Of a stretch of 38,874 nt of DNA, positions 1 to 8,468 are shown in pieces. This DNA comes from Acidimicrobiales bacterium (GTDB lineage Bacteria > Actinomycetota > Acidimicrobiia > Acidimicrobiales > VFJN01), in NCBI GenBank assembly GCA_030681555.1, contig JAUXRW010000079.1, positions 1-38,874 on the forward strand. The letters are read 5' to 3'. The notes beneath the pieces were generated by a model, which was not told where the DNA came from, made no database searches, and saw nothing but the letters and a program-made list of their open reading frames with translations. The position numbers and the translations under genes are program-made. Position 1 is the stretch's first letter. Each line of letters opens with the position of its first letter.

Positions 1-11
1 GGGGCCCCGCA

Positions 12-1133
12 ATGAGCACCAACGAAGAGCTGATCGGCCGAGCCGACATCAACGACCTCGAGGCGATCCTCGGCATCACGAACACCGACATCGACGCCAC
101 GATCCACGCAGTGAAGGACAACGCCGAGTGCATCTTCACCTGGGACTACGAGAAGGGGCAGCGCCCAGCGCTGAACCGCCTTTACGAGAAGGCAAAGGTC
201 TCGATGTGGAACGGGGAGACCGATCTCCCGTGGGACACCGAGGTAGACCAGGAGAAGGTCGTCGCCGAGAACGCGATGGCCAACGGCGGCTTCGACGCCG
301 ACATCGACGTGTCCGGCACCCCGCTCGAGAGCTGGGACGAGACCAACTGGCTGCAGTTCGGCGTCGAGAGCCAGAACTGGATGCTCAGCCAGTTCATGCA
401 CGGCGAGCAGGGCGCCCTGATCTGCACCGCCAAGATCGTCGAGACGGTGCCGTGGATCGACGCCAAGTACTACGCCTCGACCCAGGTCATGGACGAGGCC
501 CGCCACGTCGAGGTGTTCGCCAAGTACCTCGACACGAAGCTGTCGGGCCACTACCCGATCAACGCCCACCTCGAGATGCTGCTCGACGACATCGTCAACG
601 ACAGCCGCTGGGACATGACGTACCTCGGCATGCAGATCATGGTGGAGGGCCTCGCTCTCGCCGCCTTCGGCTTCATGCACCAGATGACGACCGAGCCGCT
701 CCTCAAGCAGCTGCTCCGCTACGTCATGAGCGACGAGGCCCGCCACGTCGCCTTCGGCGTCCTCTCGCTGAAGGAGTACTACGAGCAGCTCAGCGACGCC
801 GAGATGCTCGAGCGCCAGGAATTCGCCTTCGAAGCCGCCGTCCGCATGCGCGACCGGTTCCTCCAGCAGGAGGTGTGGGATCGCATGGGGATCGACCCCA
901 AGGTCGCCGCCGGCCTCGTGCTGCAGGCCCCGCAGCGCCAGCTCTTCCAGAGCATGCTCTTCTCGAAGATCGTGCCCAACTGCAAGAAGCTCGGGCTGCT
1001 CGACCGCAACGATCACTGGCTCCGCGGCAAGTTCACCGAGCTCGGCGTCATCCAGTTCGAGGACTGGGCGGACACCGGCGAGGAGTACGAGATGTTCGCT
1101 CTCGCCGAGGGCGAGCTGGCCTCACAAGCCTGA
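12..1133 (+). CDS. Ferritin-like di-iron protein
   Basis: The 373-residue protein has the four-helix di-iron ligand pattern: E132 (GEQGAL), E162/H165 (DEARH at 161-165), E212 (VEGLALAAF) and a second DEARH at 241-245 (E242/H245). This E, ExxH, E, ExxH layout is typical of ferritin-like oxygenases and of the ribonucleotide reductase R2-like superfamily. The likely role is oxygen-dependent di-iron oxidation of an unknown substrate, in the cytoplasm; there is no signal peptide or membrane helix. Only 11 bases precede the ATG, so the promoter lies outside the window. It is followed by a separately promoted gene at 1170. The di-iron fold is well supported; the substrate is not visible. Confidence 0.8.
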   Translation: MSTNEELIGRADINDLEAILGITNTDIDATIHAVKDNAECIFTWDYEKGQRPALNRLYEKAKVSMWNGETDLPWDTEVDQEKVVAENAMANGGFDADIDVSGTPLESWDETNWLQFGVESQNWMLSQFMHGEQGALICTAKIVETVPWIDAKYYASTQVMDEARHVEVFAKYLDTKLSGHYPINAHLEMLLDDIVNDSRWDMTYLGMQIMVEGLALAAFGFMHQMTTEPLLKQLLRYVMSDEARHVAFGVLSLKEYYEQLSDAEMLERQEFAFEAAVRMRDRFLQQEVWDRMGIDPKVAAGLVLQAPQRQLFQSMLFSKIVPNCKKLGLLDRNDHWLRGKFTELGVIQFEDWADTGEEYEMFALAEGELASQA

Positions 1134-1155
1134 CGGAGCGCTGAAGGCGCGCTGG

Positions 1156-1161
1156 TAGGGT
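1156..1161 (+). promoter_or_regulatory. -10 hexamer TAGGGT, leaderless promoter
   Basis: TAGGGT lies 8 nt before the ATG at 1170. No Shine-Dalgarno can fit in the gap, so transcription probably starts at or beside the start codon. No clear -35 is seen. A weak AGCGC/GCGCT inverted repeat (1137-1153) lies just upstream and may end the previous transcript. Confidence 0.55.
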
Positions 1162-1169
1162 CCGAGGCG

Positions 1170-1835
1170 ATGACCTCGCACTCGGACTCGGGCACCCTGG
1201 TGCTGCACGGCCTCCGCCTCAAGGGCTTCGCGGGCGCGGAGGCCGTCGCCGAGGCCGTCGGGATCGAGGACGCCGACGCCAAGCCGGAGCTCGACCACCT
1301 GGTCGCCCACGGGCTCGCCTCCTACCGCGAAGGCCGCCTCTCCGGCTTCACGCTGACGCCGGCCGGGCGCGAAGAGCACGCCCGCCGCCTCGAAGCGCAG
1401 CTCGAGGACACCGGCACCCGCCCGGTCATCCGGGGCGCCTACGAGCGCTTCCTCGAGATCAACGCCGACCTGCTGGACATCTGCACCGCGTGGCAGCTCC
1501 GCGACGTGGGCGGCGAGCAGGTCATCAACGACCACACCGATGCAGCACACGACCAAGCGGTCATCGGCCGGCTCGCCGAGCTCGACGCGAAGGTCCAGCC
1601 CATCTGCGCCGACCTCGGCGCCGCCCTCGACCGGTTCGCCGGCTACGGCCCGCGCCTCGCCGACGCGCTCGCCAAGGTCCGCGCCGGCGCCGTCGACTGG
1701 TTCACCAAGCCCATGATCGCCAGCTACCACACCGTGTGGTTCGAGCTGCACGAGGACCTGCTGGCCACGCTCGGCATCGAGCGGTCGTCCGAGACCCAGC
1801 CGGACGCCGAGTCCCAGCCGGAAAGGCAGCACTGA
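1170..1835 (+). CDS. Winged-helix (MarR-like) protein upstream of dapA
   Basis: A 221-residue protein. Its first ~75 residues look like a winged helix-turn-helix: helices around AGAEAVAEAVG and ELDHLVAHGLASYR, then a wing ending LTPAGREEHARRL. The rest is a charged helical domain (about 85-205) with Trp-rich stretches (CTAWQLRD, VDWFTKP) and a polar tail. It may be a regulator or a winged-helix scaffold; the ligand is unknown. The start at 1170 is favoured by a -10 hexamer 8 nt upstream. Its TGA overlaps the dapA ATG by one base (TGATG), implying translational coupling, but the sequence does not show that it regulates dapA. Confidence 0.7.
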   Translation: MTSHSDSGTLVLHGLRLKGFAGAEAVAEAVGIEDADAKPELDHLVAHGLASYREGRLSGFTLTPAGREEHARRLEAQLEDTGTRPVIRGAYERFLEINADLLDICTAWQLRDVGGEQVINDHTDAAHDQAVIGRLAELDAKVQPICADLGAALDRFAGYGPRLADALAKVRAGAVDWFTKPMIASYHTVWFELHEDLLATLGIERSSETQPDAESQPERQH

Positions 1836-2743
1836 TGGCCCGCGGCCGCTTCGGCAAGGTGCTCACCGCGATGGTCACCCCGTTCACCGACGCCGGCGAC
1901 CTCGATCTCGACGGCGCCGTCACCCTGGCCCGCTGGCTCCTGGCCCACGGCAGCGACGGCCTCGTCCTCGCCGGCACCACCGGCGAGGGTCCCACGCTCA
2001 GCGACGACGAGAAGGTGGAGCTCTGGACCGCGGTGCGCGCCGCCGTCGACGCCCCCCTCCTCGCAGGCAGCGGGAGCAACGACACGCGCCACACCCGCCA
2101 CCTGTCCGAGCGGGCCGCGGCCGCCGGCGTCGACGGGCTGCTCGTCGTGGCGCCGTACTACAACAAGCCCTCGCAGGCGGGCATGGAAGCGCACTTTCGA
2201 GCCGTCGCCGAGGCCACCCGCCTACCGATCGTCGTCTACGACATCCCCGGTCGCACCGGGCGGAAGGTCGACACCGACGTGCTCGTCCGCCTGGCCCAGG
2301 ACGTGCCCACGATCGTCGGCGTCAAGGACGCCGCCGGCAACCCCGGCGAGACCGCCCGGCTGGTGGCCGCCGCCCCCGCCGACTTCGACGTCCTGTCGGG
2401 CGACGACCCGATGACGCTGCCGCTGCTGGCCGTCGGCGCATCCGGCGTCGTCGGCACCGCCACCCATTGGTGCGGCGAGGTCATGGCCGACCTGATCGCC
2501 TCCTTCGAGAAGGGCGATCACGACCGCGCCCGGGAGCTGAACGCCTCGCTGTTCGAGTCCTACGCCTACGAGAGCCGGGACTCGGCCCAGTTCGCGCTGG
2601 CCGTCAAGGTGGCGCTGCGCTGCCTTGGCCTGCCGAGCGGACCCTGCCGCCTGCCCCTCGGACCGGAGCCTCCCGAGCTCGAGGCGGAGGCCGGGGCCAT
2701 GCTCGACCGCCTGGGCCGGCCCACTGCAGGCGGCGCCGCCTAG
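1835..2743 (+). CDS. dapA: 4-hydroxy-tetrahydrodipicolinate synthase
   Basis: DapA condenses pyruvate with aspartate semialdehyde, the first committed step to diaminopimelate and lysine. The 302-residue TIM-barrel protein has the family landmarks: GTTGE at 47-51, YYNKP at 108-112, catalytic-triad Tyr135 in YDIPGRTG, and Schiff-base Lys164 in GVKDAAGN. The open frame extends far upstream, but ATG 1835 gives the normal family length and overlaps the preceding TGA. The stop (TAG 2741-2743) abuts the rnj ATG with no gap. The dapA-rnj pairing is common in actinobacteria. dapF, dapC, dapD and dapE lie 14-19 kb downstream. Confidence 0.95.
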   Translation: MARGRFGKVLTAMVTPFTDAGDLDLDGAVTLARWLLAHGSDGLVLAGTTGEGPTLSDDEKVELWTAVRAAVDAPLLAGSGSNDTRHTRHLSERAAAAGVDGLLVVAPYYNKPSQAGMEAHFRAVAEATRLPIVVYDIPGRTGRKVDTDVLVRLAQDVPTIVGVKDAAGNPGETARLVAAAPADFDVLSGDDPMTLPLLAVGASGVVGTATHWCGEVMADLIASFEKGDHDRARELNASLFESYAYESRDSAQFALAVKVALRCLGLPSGPCRLPLGPEPPELEAEAGAMLDRLGRPTAGGAA

Positions 2744-4405
2744 ATGGCCGCACCTGTCACCGTCACCTTCCTGGGCGGCCTCGGCGAGATCGGCCGGAAC
2801 TGCATGGTCTTCGAATGCGAGGACCAGCTCCTCCTGCTCGACTGCGGCCTCATGTTCCCCGAGCTCGAGATGCTCGGCATCGACCTCGTGCTCCCGGACT
2901 TCACGTGGCTCCGGGAGAACAAGCACCGCGTCATCGGCTGCATCGCGACCCACGGCCACGAGGACCACGTCGGCGGCCTGTCGTACCTCCTGCGCGACCT
3001 CGAGTTCCCCGTGTACGGCTCGGCGTTCACGCTCGGCCTGGCCCGCAACCGCATCGAGGAGGCCGGCCTCCTCGGCCGCACGAAGCTGATCCCGGTCACC
3101 GACGGCGAGCGCCGCAAGATCGGCCCCTTCGACGTCGAGTTCATCCCCGTCACCCACTCGGTGCCCCACGGCTTCGCCACCGCCTTTCACACCTCGCAGG
3201 GCGTGCTGCTCCACACCGGCGACTGGAAGCTCGACCTCACCCCCGTCGACGGGCGCCTGACCGACCTAGCCCGCATGGGCGCGATCGCCTGCGGGGAGGG
3301 CATCCGACTCCTCCTCGGCGACTCCACGAACGCCGACTCGCACGGCCACTCGCGCAGCGAACGCAGCGTCGGTGGCGTGCTCTACGACCTCTTCCACGAG
3401 CACGAGGGGCGGCGCATCGTCATCGCCTGCTTCGCCAGCCACATCCACCGCGTGCAGCAGATCGCGGACGCCGCCATCGCCTTCAACCGGAAGATCGCCA
3501 CCATCGGCCTCTCGATGAAGAAAAACGTCCGGCTGGCCCGGGAGATGGGGCTGCTGACGATCCCGGAGAGCTCGCTGGTCGACATCGAGAAGGTCGGCGA
3601 CTACCCCGACGGCCAGGTTTGCATCATCTCCACTGGCAGCCAGGGCGAGCCGATGTCCGCCCTCACCCGCATGGCGAACCGAGAGAACCGCTGGCTCGAG
3701 GTCGGGGCCGGCGACACCGTCATCCTCAGCTCGCACCCCATCCCGGGCAACGAGATGAGCGTCACCAAGGTGATCGACGGCCTCGTGCGCCTCGGGGCCA
3801 AGGTCGTCCACTCCGGTCTGGAGGACGTGCACGCCACCGGTCACGCCAAGCAGGAGGAGATCAAGACCCTCTTCTCCGTCACCGAGCCGCAGTGGTTCGT
3901 GCCCGTCCACGGCGAGTACCGCCACCTTGTGCACCACGCCGAGCTGGCCCAGACGATGGGCGTCCCGGCCGAGCGCGCGCTCGTCTGCGAGGACGGCGAC
4001 CAGGTCACCATCGATGACGACGGTGTCCGCATCTCCGGCCAGGTGCCCGCCGGCTACCTGTTCGTCGACGGCATCGTGGGCGACGTCGGGCAGGGCGTGC
4101 TGCGCGATCGCCGCGTCCTCGCCGAGGAGGGCGTCGTGGTGGTCGTCCTCACCGTGGCACTCGACGACTGCGCGATCCTGACCGGCCCGGAGGTCATCAC
4201 CCGCGGATGGGTCTACGCGCCCGAGGCGGAAGACCTCCTGAGCGAGTGCACCGAGGTCGTGCGCGACGCCGTGCAGCACGCCTTCAAGGACACCAACCCG
4301 GACATCGAGGGGCTCGCCCGCGTCGTTCGCAAGGCGGCCGGCAAGTTCGTCAGCGATCGCACCCGCCGCAAGCCGATGATCGTCCCCGTCGTCATGGAGG
4401 CCTAG
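2744..4405 (+). CDS. rnj: Ribonuclease J
   Basis: A 553-residue metallo-beta-lactamase/beta-CASP nuclease of the RNase J family, with combined 5' exonuclease and endonuclease roles in RNA maturation and decay. The zinc motif HGHEDH is at residues 70-75. Further conserved parts are THSVPHG, HTGDWKLD, the beta-CASP segment with GSQGEP, and VHGEYRHLVHHA. Length is normal for the family and there is no targeting signal. The ATG follows the dapA stop directly, so the two are co-transcribed. mutM begins 16 bp downstream. Any essential role is inferred from relatives. Confidence 0.95.
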   Translation: MAAPVTVTFLGGLGEIGRNCMVFECEDQLLLLDCGLMFPELEMLGIDLVLPDFTWLRENKHRVIGCIATHGHEDHVGGLSYLLRDLEFPVYGSAFTLGLARNRIEEAGLLGRTKLIPVTDGERRKIGPFDVEFIPVTHSVPHGFATAFHTSQGVLLHTGDWKLDLTPVDGRLTDLARMGAIACGEGIRLLLGDSTNADSHGHSRSERSVGGVLYDLFHEHEGRRIVIACFASHIHRVQQIADAAIAFNRKIATIGLSMKKNVRLAREMGLLTIPESSLVDIEKVGDYPDGQVCIISTGSQGEPMSALTRMANRENRWLEVGAGDTVILSSHPIPGNEMSVTKVIDGLVRLGAKVVHSGLEDVHATGHAKQEEIKTLFSVTEPQWFVPVHGEYRHLVHHAELAQTMGVPAERALVCEDGDQVTIDDDGVRISGQVPAGYLFVDGIVGDVGQGVLRDRRVLAEEGVVVVVLTVALDDCAILTGPEVITRGWVYAPEAEDLLSECTEVVRDAVQHAFKDTNPDIEGLARVVRKAAGKFVSDRTRRKPMIVPVVMEA

Positions 4406-4421
4406 CCCGGGCGGGCGCGCG

Positions 4422-5225
4422 ATGCCGGAACTGCCCGAGGTCGAGACGGTGCGCCGCCAGCTCGAGCCGCTCGTCCTGGGCCGCCGGATCGTCGAGGGGT
4501 GGGGCCATCCGTCGGCCAAGTTCTCCTCGGCTCCGCTGGCCGCCGGGCCGACGATCGACGCGGTGGGCCGCCGAGGGAAGTACCTGGTGCTGGACCTCGA
4601 CGACGGCCGCCAGCTCATCGTCCACCTCGGGATGACCGGGCAGCTCCGCATGCGCCCCTCGCCCGACCTCGACCCGCACGTCCGCGCCTGGTGGGTGCTC
4701 GACCACGGCGACGTGCTGGAGCTTCGGGACGTGCGTCGCTTCGGCCGCATCGGCGTCGTGCAGGCGGGGGAGTACGCCACCCTCCCGACGCTGGCCGCGC
4801 AGGGGCCCGAGCCGTGGGACCCGTCGCTCGACCACGGAGGGCTGTGGACGCGGCTCCGCCGCAGCCGGGCCCGGGTCAAGACCCAGCTCCTCTCTCAGCG
4901 CCCGATCGCCGGCGTCGGCAACATCTACGCCGACGAAGCGCTGTGGCGGGCGGGGATCCACCCGGCGCACCGCACCGTTACCCACGCTGAGGCGGCCCGG
5001 CTCCTCGTCGCCCTCCGCCACGTGCTCGAGCAGGGGATCGCCAACGGCGGCACCACGCTCCGCGACTATCGCACCGTGGAGGGGCGGCCGGGCCGGAACC
5101 AGCTCGAGCTCGGCTGCTACGGGCGGGCGGGCCTGCCCTGCGGGCGCTGCGGCCAGGAGCTGCGCCGGTCCGTCATCGACGCACGGGGCACCACGCACTG
5201 CCCGCGCTGCCAGCCGCCCCGCTGA
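4422..5225 (+). CDS. mutM: Formamidopyrimidine-DNA glycosylase
   Basis: A 267-residue bifunctional glycosylase/AP lyase that removes 8-oxoguanine and formamidopyrimidines. The N-terminus MPELPEVE supplies the catalytic Pro2 and Glu3, and Lys53 in GRRGKY matches the conserved DNA-contacting lysine. The C-terminus carries the Fpg zinc finger (CGRC ... CPRC) followed by a short tail. All hallmark residues are present. MutM and its paralogue Nei share the fold; PELPEVETVRR is characteristic of MutM. It starts 16 bp after the rnj stop and is probably read from the dapA-rnj transcript. Confidence 0.93.
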   Translation: MPELPEVETVRRQLEPLVLGRRIVEGWGHPSAKFSSAPLAAGPTIDAVGRRGKYLVLDLDDGRQLIVHLGMTGQLRMRPSPDLDPHVRAWWVLDHGDVLELRDVRRFGRIGVVQAGEYATLPTLAAQGPEPWDPSLDHGGLWTRLRRSRARVKTQLLSQRPIAGVGNIYADEALWRAGIHPAHRTVTHAEAARLLVALRHVLEQGIANGGTTLRDYRTVEGRPGRNQLELGCYGRAGLPCGRCGQELRRSVIDARGTTHCPRCQPPR

Positions 5226-5283
5226 ACGGCTCCTCGCTCGAGTCCCACACCGCAGAAGCCGCTGTGGCTGGTGGGGCTGCTGG

Positions 5284-5289
5284 TACGGT
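5284..5289 (+). promoter_or_regulatory. -10 hexamer TACGGT, leaderless ftsK promoter
   Basis: TACGGT lies 10 nt upstream of the GTG at 5300. This supports that codon over the upstream in-frame GTGs at 5264 and 5291, because 5264 lies before the hexamer. No -35 or Shine-Dalgarno is apparent. Confidence 0.45.
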
Positions 5290-5299
5290 TGTGACCACT

Positions 5300-7726
5300 G
5301 TGGCCACGACCCAGCGACCCACCAAGCGCGCTCCTGCCAAGAAGAAGCGCCCGCCCGCCAAGAAGAAGGGCGCTGCCTCTTCGCGAGGCGCGCCGCCCCC
5401 CACCATCGTCGACCGTCTGGTCGCCGCCGTGGCCAGCGCCCTCTCCGGGCACCGGGCCGACCTCGTCGGCCTCCTCTGCATCGCCACGGGCCTCGTCGCC
5501 GGGATGGGGATCTACGCCGACGCCGCCGGTCCGATCGGCCGGGGGCTCGACACGGCCTTCGGCACCGCCTTCGGGTGGGGACGCATGGTCGCCCCCGTGT
5601 GCCTGGTCGGGGCCGGCGTCCTCCTGCTCCGCGGCGTTCGCAACGGCCTGGACGACGACGGCGCCGACGGGCCCGCACGGGCCCACATCTGGGTCGGTGG
5701 GGTGCTCCTCGCGTTGGCCGCCGCCGGGCTGCTCCACCTCACCGGCGGACGCCCGGCCCTCGACGCGCCCACCGAGGACCTCATGGGCGCGGGCGGTCTG
5801 CTCGGGCTCGCCGTGGCCGGTCCGCTGGCCTCGGGGCTGGCCCCTTGGGGCGCCGTCCTCGTCCTCTCCCTCCTCGCGCTGGCCGGCCTCGTGGTGCTCA
5901 CCCGCACGCCCGTGCGGGTGGCGGCCGAGAGCACGGCCAACGGCGTCCGGCCGGCGGGCACCGCGATCACCGGCGGCCTGCGCCGGGCCCGGGCCCACCT
6001 CTTCCTCCTCCGGTCCAGCGGGACCGGCGACGACGCCGCCGACGAGTCGGGCGACGACCTCGACGACGAGCTGTCGATCCACGTGTTCGACCAGGACGTC
6101 GACGACGTCCTCGAAGAGGCCGACGACCCGGCGGGCGCCACGGCACCGGCGTCCGCACCCCGTCCCAAGCTCGACGAAGCCACCGCCGTCAGCGGCACCC
6201 AGCTCGAGATCGAGCTAGGGCCTGCGGTCAAGGGCTCCGCCTGGAAGCTGCCGCCCGCCAACCTGCTGCAGCGCAGCGGCACCCAGGCCATCGACAAGGC
6301 CGCCGTCGAAGCCGCGGGGCGCGTGCTCGAGGACGCCTTGGCCCAGCACGGCGTCGAGACGAAGCTCGTGGGCATGGTGGTCGGTCCGTCGGTCACCCGG
6401 TACGAGCTCGAGCTCGGCCCCGGCGTGAAGGTCGCCCGCGTCACGAGCCTCCACAAGGACATCGCCTACGCGATGGCGTCGCCGGACGTGCGGATCCTGG
6501 CGCCCATCCCCGGCCGGCAGGCCATCGGCGTCGAGGTGCCGAACGTCGACCGCCAGATCGTGGCACTGGGCGACATCCTCTCGTCCGTCGAGGCCAAGCG
6601 GGCCACGCACCCGCTCGAGGTGGCGGTCGGCCGCGACATCAACGGCAAGTCCGTCCTGATGAACCTGGCGACCATGCCCCACCTGCTCATCGCCGGCGCC
6701 ACCGGTGCGGGCAAATCGAGCTGCCTGAACTCGCTGATCACCTCGATCCTCATGCGGTCCACGCCGGACCAGGTGCGGATGATCCTGGTCGACCCCAAGC
6801 GGGTCGAGATGGGCCAGTACGACCGCCTGCCCCACCTGCTCACCCAGGTGGTCACCAACCCGAAGAAGGCCGCCAACGCCCTGGCCTGGGCCGTGCGGGA
6901 GATGGAGCGCCGCTACGACCTGCTCGCCGAGGTCGGCTACCGCGACGTCACCGGCTACAACGCGGCGTTCGACCGGGGTGACCTGCCCGGCGAGGTCTCG
7001 CCCTCCGGTGAGGTGCTCCGGGCCTTCCCCCGACTGCCGTTCATCCTCATCGTCATCGACGAGCTGGCGGACCTCATGATGGTGGCGGCCCGCGACGTTG
7101 AGGACTCGATCTGTCGCATCGCCCAGATGGCGCGCGCCGTCGGCATCCACCTCGTCATCGCGACGCAGCGGCCGTCCGTGAACGTCATCACCGGCGTCAT
7201 CAAGGCCAACGTGCCGGCCCGCCTCGCGTTCGCCGTGTCCTCCGCCACCGACAGCCGGGTGATCCTCGACCAGACCGGGGCCGAGCGGCTCATCGGCAAG
7301 GGCGACATGCTCCTGCTCGGCCCGGCGTCCTCCGCGCCCTCGCGCATCCAAGGCTCCTGGGTCAGCGAGGAGGAGGTGAGGAAGGTGGCCGCCGTGTGGA
7401 AGCGACAGGCGCCGGAGCTCACCTTCGACGAGGAGGTGCAGGGCGCCGACAGCGCGCCCGGGAGCTCTGGGGGCGGAGGATCGGCGGGCGCCAGCGACGA
7501 CGACGACGATCTGGTGCTCCAGGCGATGGAGCTCATCGTCCGCTCACAGCTCGGTTCGACGTCGATGCTCCAGCGCAAGCTCAAGGTCGGCTTCGCCCGG
7601 GCCGGCCGGCTGATGGACCTGCTCGAGCAGCGCGGCGTGGTCGGACCGTCCGAGGGGTCGAAGGCCCGCGCCGTGCTGATGACCGTCGAGGAGCTGGAGA
7701 ACGCCCAACAGTCCGGCGAGCTCTAG
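5300..7726 (+). CDS. ftsK: DNA translocase FtsK/SpoIIIE
   Basis: A septum-anchored DNA pump that clears and resolves chromosomes at division. From GTG 5300 the protein has 808 residues. It begins with a Lys/Pro-rich cytoplasmic segment, then four or five membrane helices (about 45-205) and an acidic linker. The RecA-type motor follows, with Walker A GATGAGKS at 466-473 and a hydrophobic Walker B strand ending in IVIDELADLMM. An acidic spacer leads to a C-terminal gamma winged helix (about 737-808) that reads KOPS-type polarity sequences. GTG 5264 and 5291 are alternative starts. The TAG stop lies inside CTAG (7723-7726), which also ends the opposing gene. Confidence 0.93.
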   Translation: MATTQRPTKRAPAKKKRPPAKKKGAASSRGAPPPTIVDRLVAAVASALSGHRADLVGLLCIATGLVAGMGIYADAAGPIGRGLDTAFGTAFGWGRMVAPVCLVGAGVLLLRGVRNGLDDDGADGPARAHIWVGGVLLALAAAGLLHLTGGRPALDAPTEDLMGAGGLLGLAVAGPLASGLAPWGAVLVLSLLALAGLVVLTRTPVRVAAESTANGVRPAGTAITGGLRRARAHLFLLRSSGTGDDAADESGDDLDDELSIHVFDQDVDDVLEEADDPAGATAPASAPRPKLDEATAVSGTQLEIELGPAVKGSAWKLPPANLLQRSGTQAIDKAAVEAAGRVLEDALAQHGVETKLVGMVVGPSVTRYELELGPGVKVARVTSLHKDIAYAMASPDVRILAPIPGRQAIGVEVPNVDRQIVALGDILSSVEAKRATHPLEVAVGRDINGKSVLMNLATMPHLLIAGATGAGKSSCLNSLITSILMRSTPDQVRMILVDPKRVEMGQYDRLPHLLTQVVTNPKKAANALAWAVREMERRYDLLAEVGYRDVTGYNAAFDRGDLPGEVSPSGEVLRAFPRLPFILIVIDELADLMMVAARDVEDSICRIAQMARAVGIHLVIATQRPSVNVITGVIKANVPARLAFAVSSATDSRVILDQTGAERLIGKGDMLLLGPASSAPSRIQGSWVSEEEVRKVAAVWKRQAPELTFDEEVQGADSAPGSSGGGGSAGASDDDDDLVLQAMELIVRSQLGSTSMLQRKLKVGFARAGRLMDLLEQRGVVGPSEGSKARAVLMTVEELENAQQSGEL

Positions 7727-8451
7727 CAGCAGACGCTGACGAAGCCGCCGGCGGTGTCGTAGCTGACGTAGCCGCCGCCGCTGCGCCCGTCGGTGGGGCT
7801 GGCGTACACGCGGATCAGCACGCGTTCGTCGAACGGCAGGAAGCGGTCGATGACCACGTGGGTCACGGCGACCGGCATCGGGTAGCGGGTGACCGCGTCG
7901 GCGGTGAGCCTCGGCAGGACCGAGACGTCCAGGTCGGCGAGGGAGAACAGCCCGGGTTCGGTGTCGGCGTCCACGCGATCGTCGATCGGGTTGGCGTCGG
8001 CCTGTCCGACAGAGCCGTCCCGCCACATGCGGCGATCGATGTTCCCGGGGTCGGTCGGGTCCCGGTACGCCAGGTACGCATAGGTGTCGTAGACCGTGAG
8101 CTCGAGCACCTGGGCCGGGCCGCCGGCCGCGCTCGATAGCTGGGCCACGACGTCCGGCAGGCCGCCGGCGAAGAGGTTGGTGGCCGAGCTCGGCGTCCCT
8201 CCCCGCTGGGACGGCTCGCCCGTCGGACCGCGGCCCGGAAGCACCGTGGCGGAGGAGTCGGCCGGGATGGTGGAGGGGAGCTCCGTCGCCAGGCCGCCCT
8301 CGCCGCCCGTGGACTCGTCGTCCGGCCAGAGGCGGACCAGGCCCACCACGGCGCCGATCGTGACGGCCACACCCAGCGCGAAGCCGAACCATCGCCGGGC
8401 CCGGTCGTTCGACGACGTGATGATCGGAGCGGCCACGCCCGTGTGTACCAC
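7723..8451 (-). CDS. Membrane-anchored protein of unknown function
   Basis: I do not recognise a family. The 242-residue product has one N-terminal membrane helix (about 21-42) after a short basic segment (DRARRWF). A Gly/Pro/Ser/Thr-rich linker (about 43-90) and an extracytoplasmic domain of roughly 150 residues follow. The domain has beta-like stretches (VLELTVYDTYAYLAYRD, RVLIRVYASP) and ends in Cys-Cys. Topology is probably N-in, C-out. The GTG at 8451 is used; an in-frame GTG at 8436 is equally possible. Its start is 17 bp from the divergent gene at 8469, and its stop overlaps the ftsK stop in CTAG. Confidence 0.65.
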   Translation of the reverse strand: MVHTGVAAPIITSSNDRARRWFGFALGVAVTIGAVVGLVRLWPDDESTGGEGGLATELPSTIPADSSATVLPGRGPTGEPSQRGGTPSSATNLFAGGLPDVVAQLSSAAGGPAQVLELTVYDTYAYLAYRDPTDPGNIDRRMWRDGSVGQADANPIDDRVDADTEPGLFSLADLDVSVLPRLTADAVTRYPMPVAVTHVVIDRFLPFDERVLIRVYASPTDGRSGGGYVSYDTAGGFVSVCC

Positions 8452-8468
8452 GGTGCTAGTAAGGGCCG

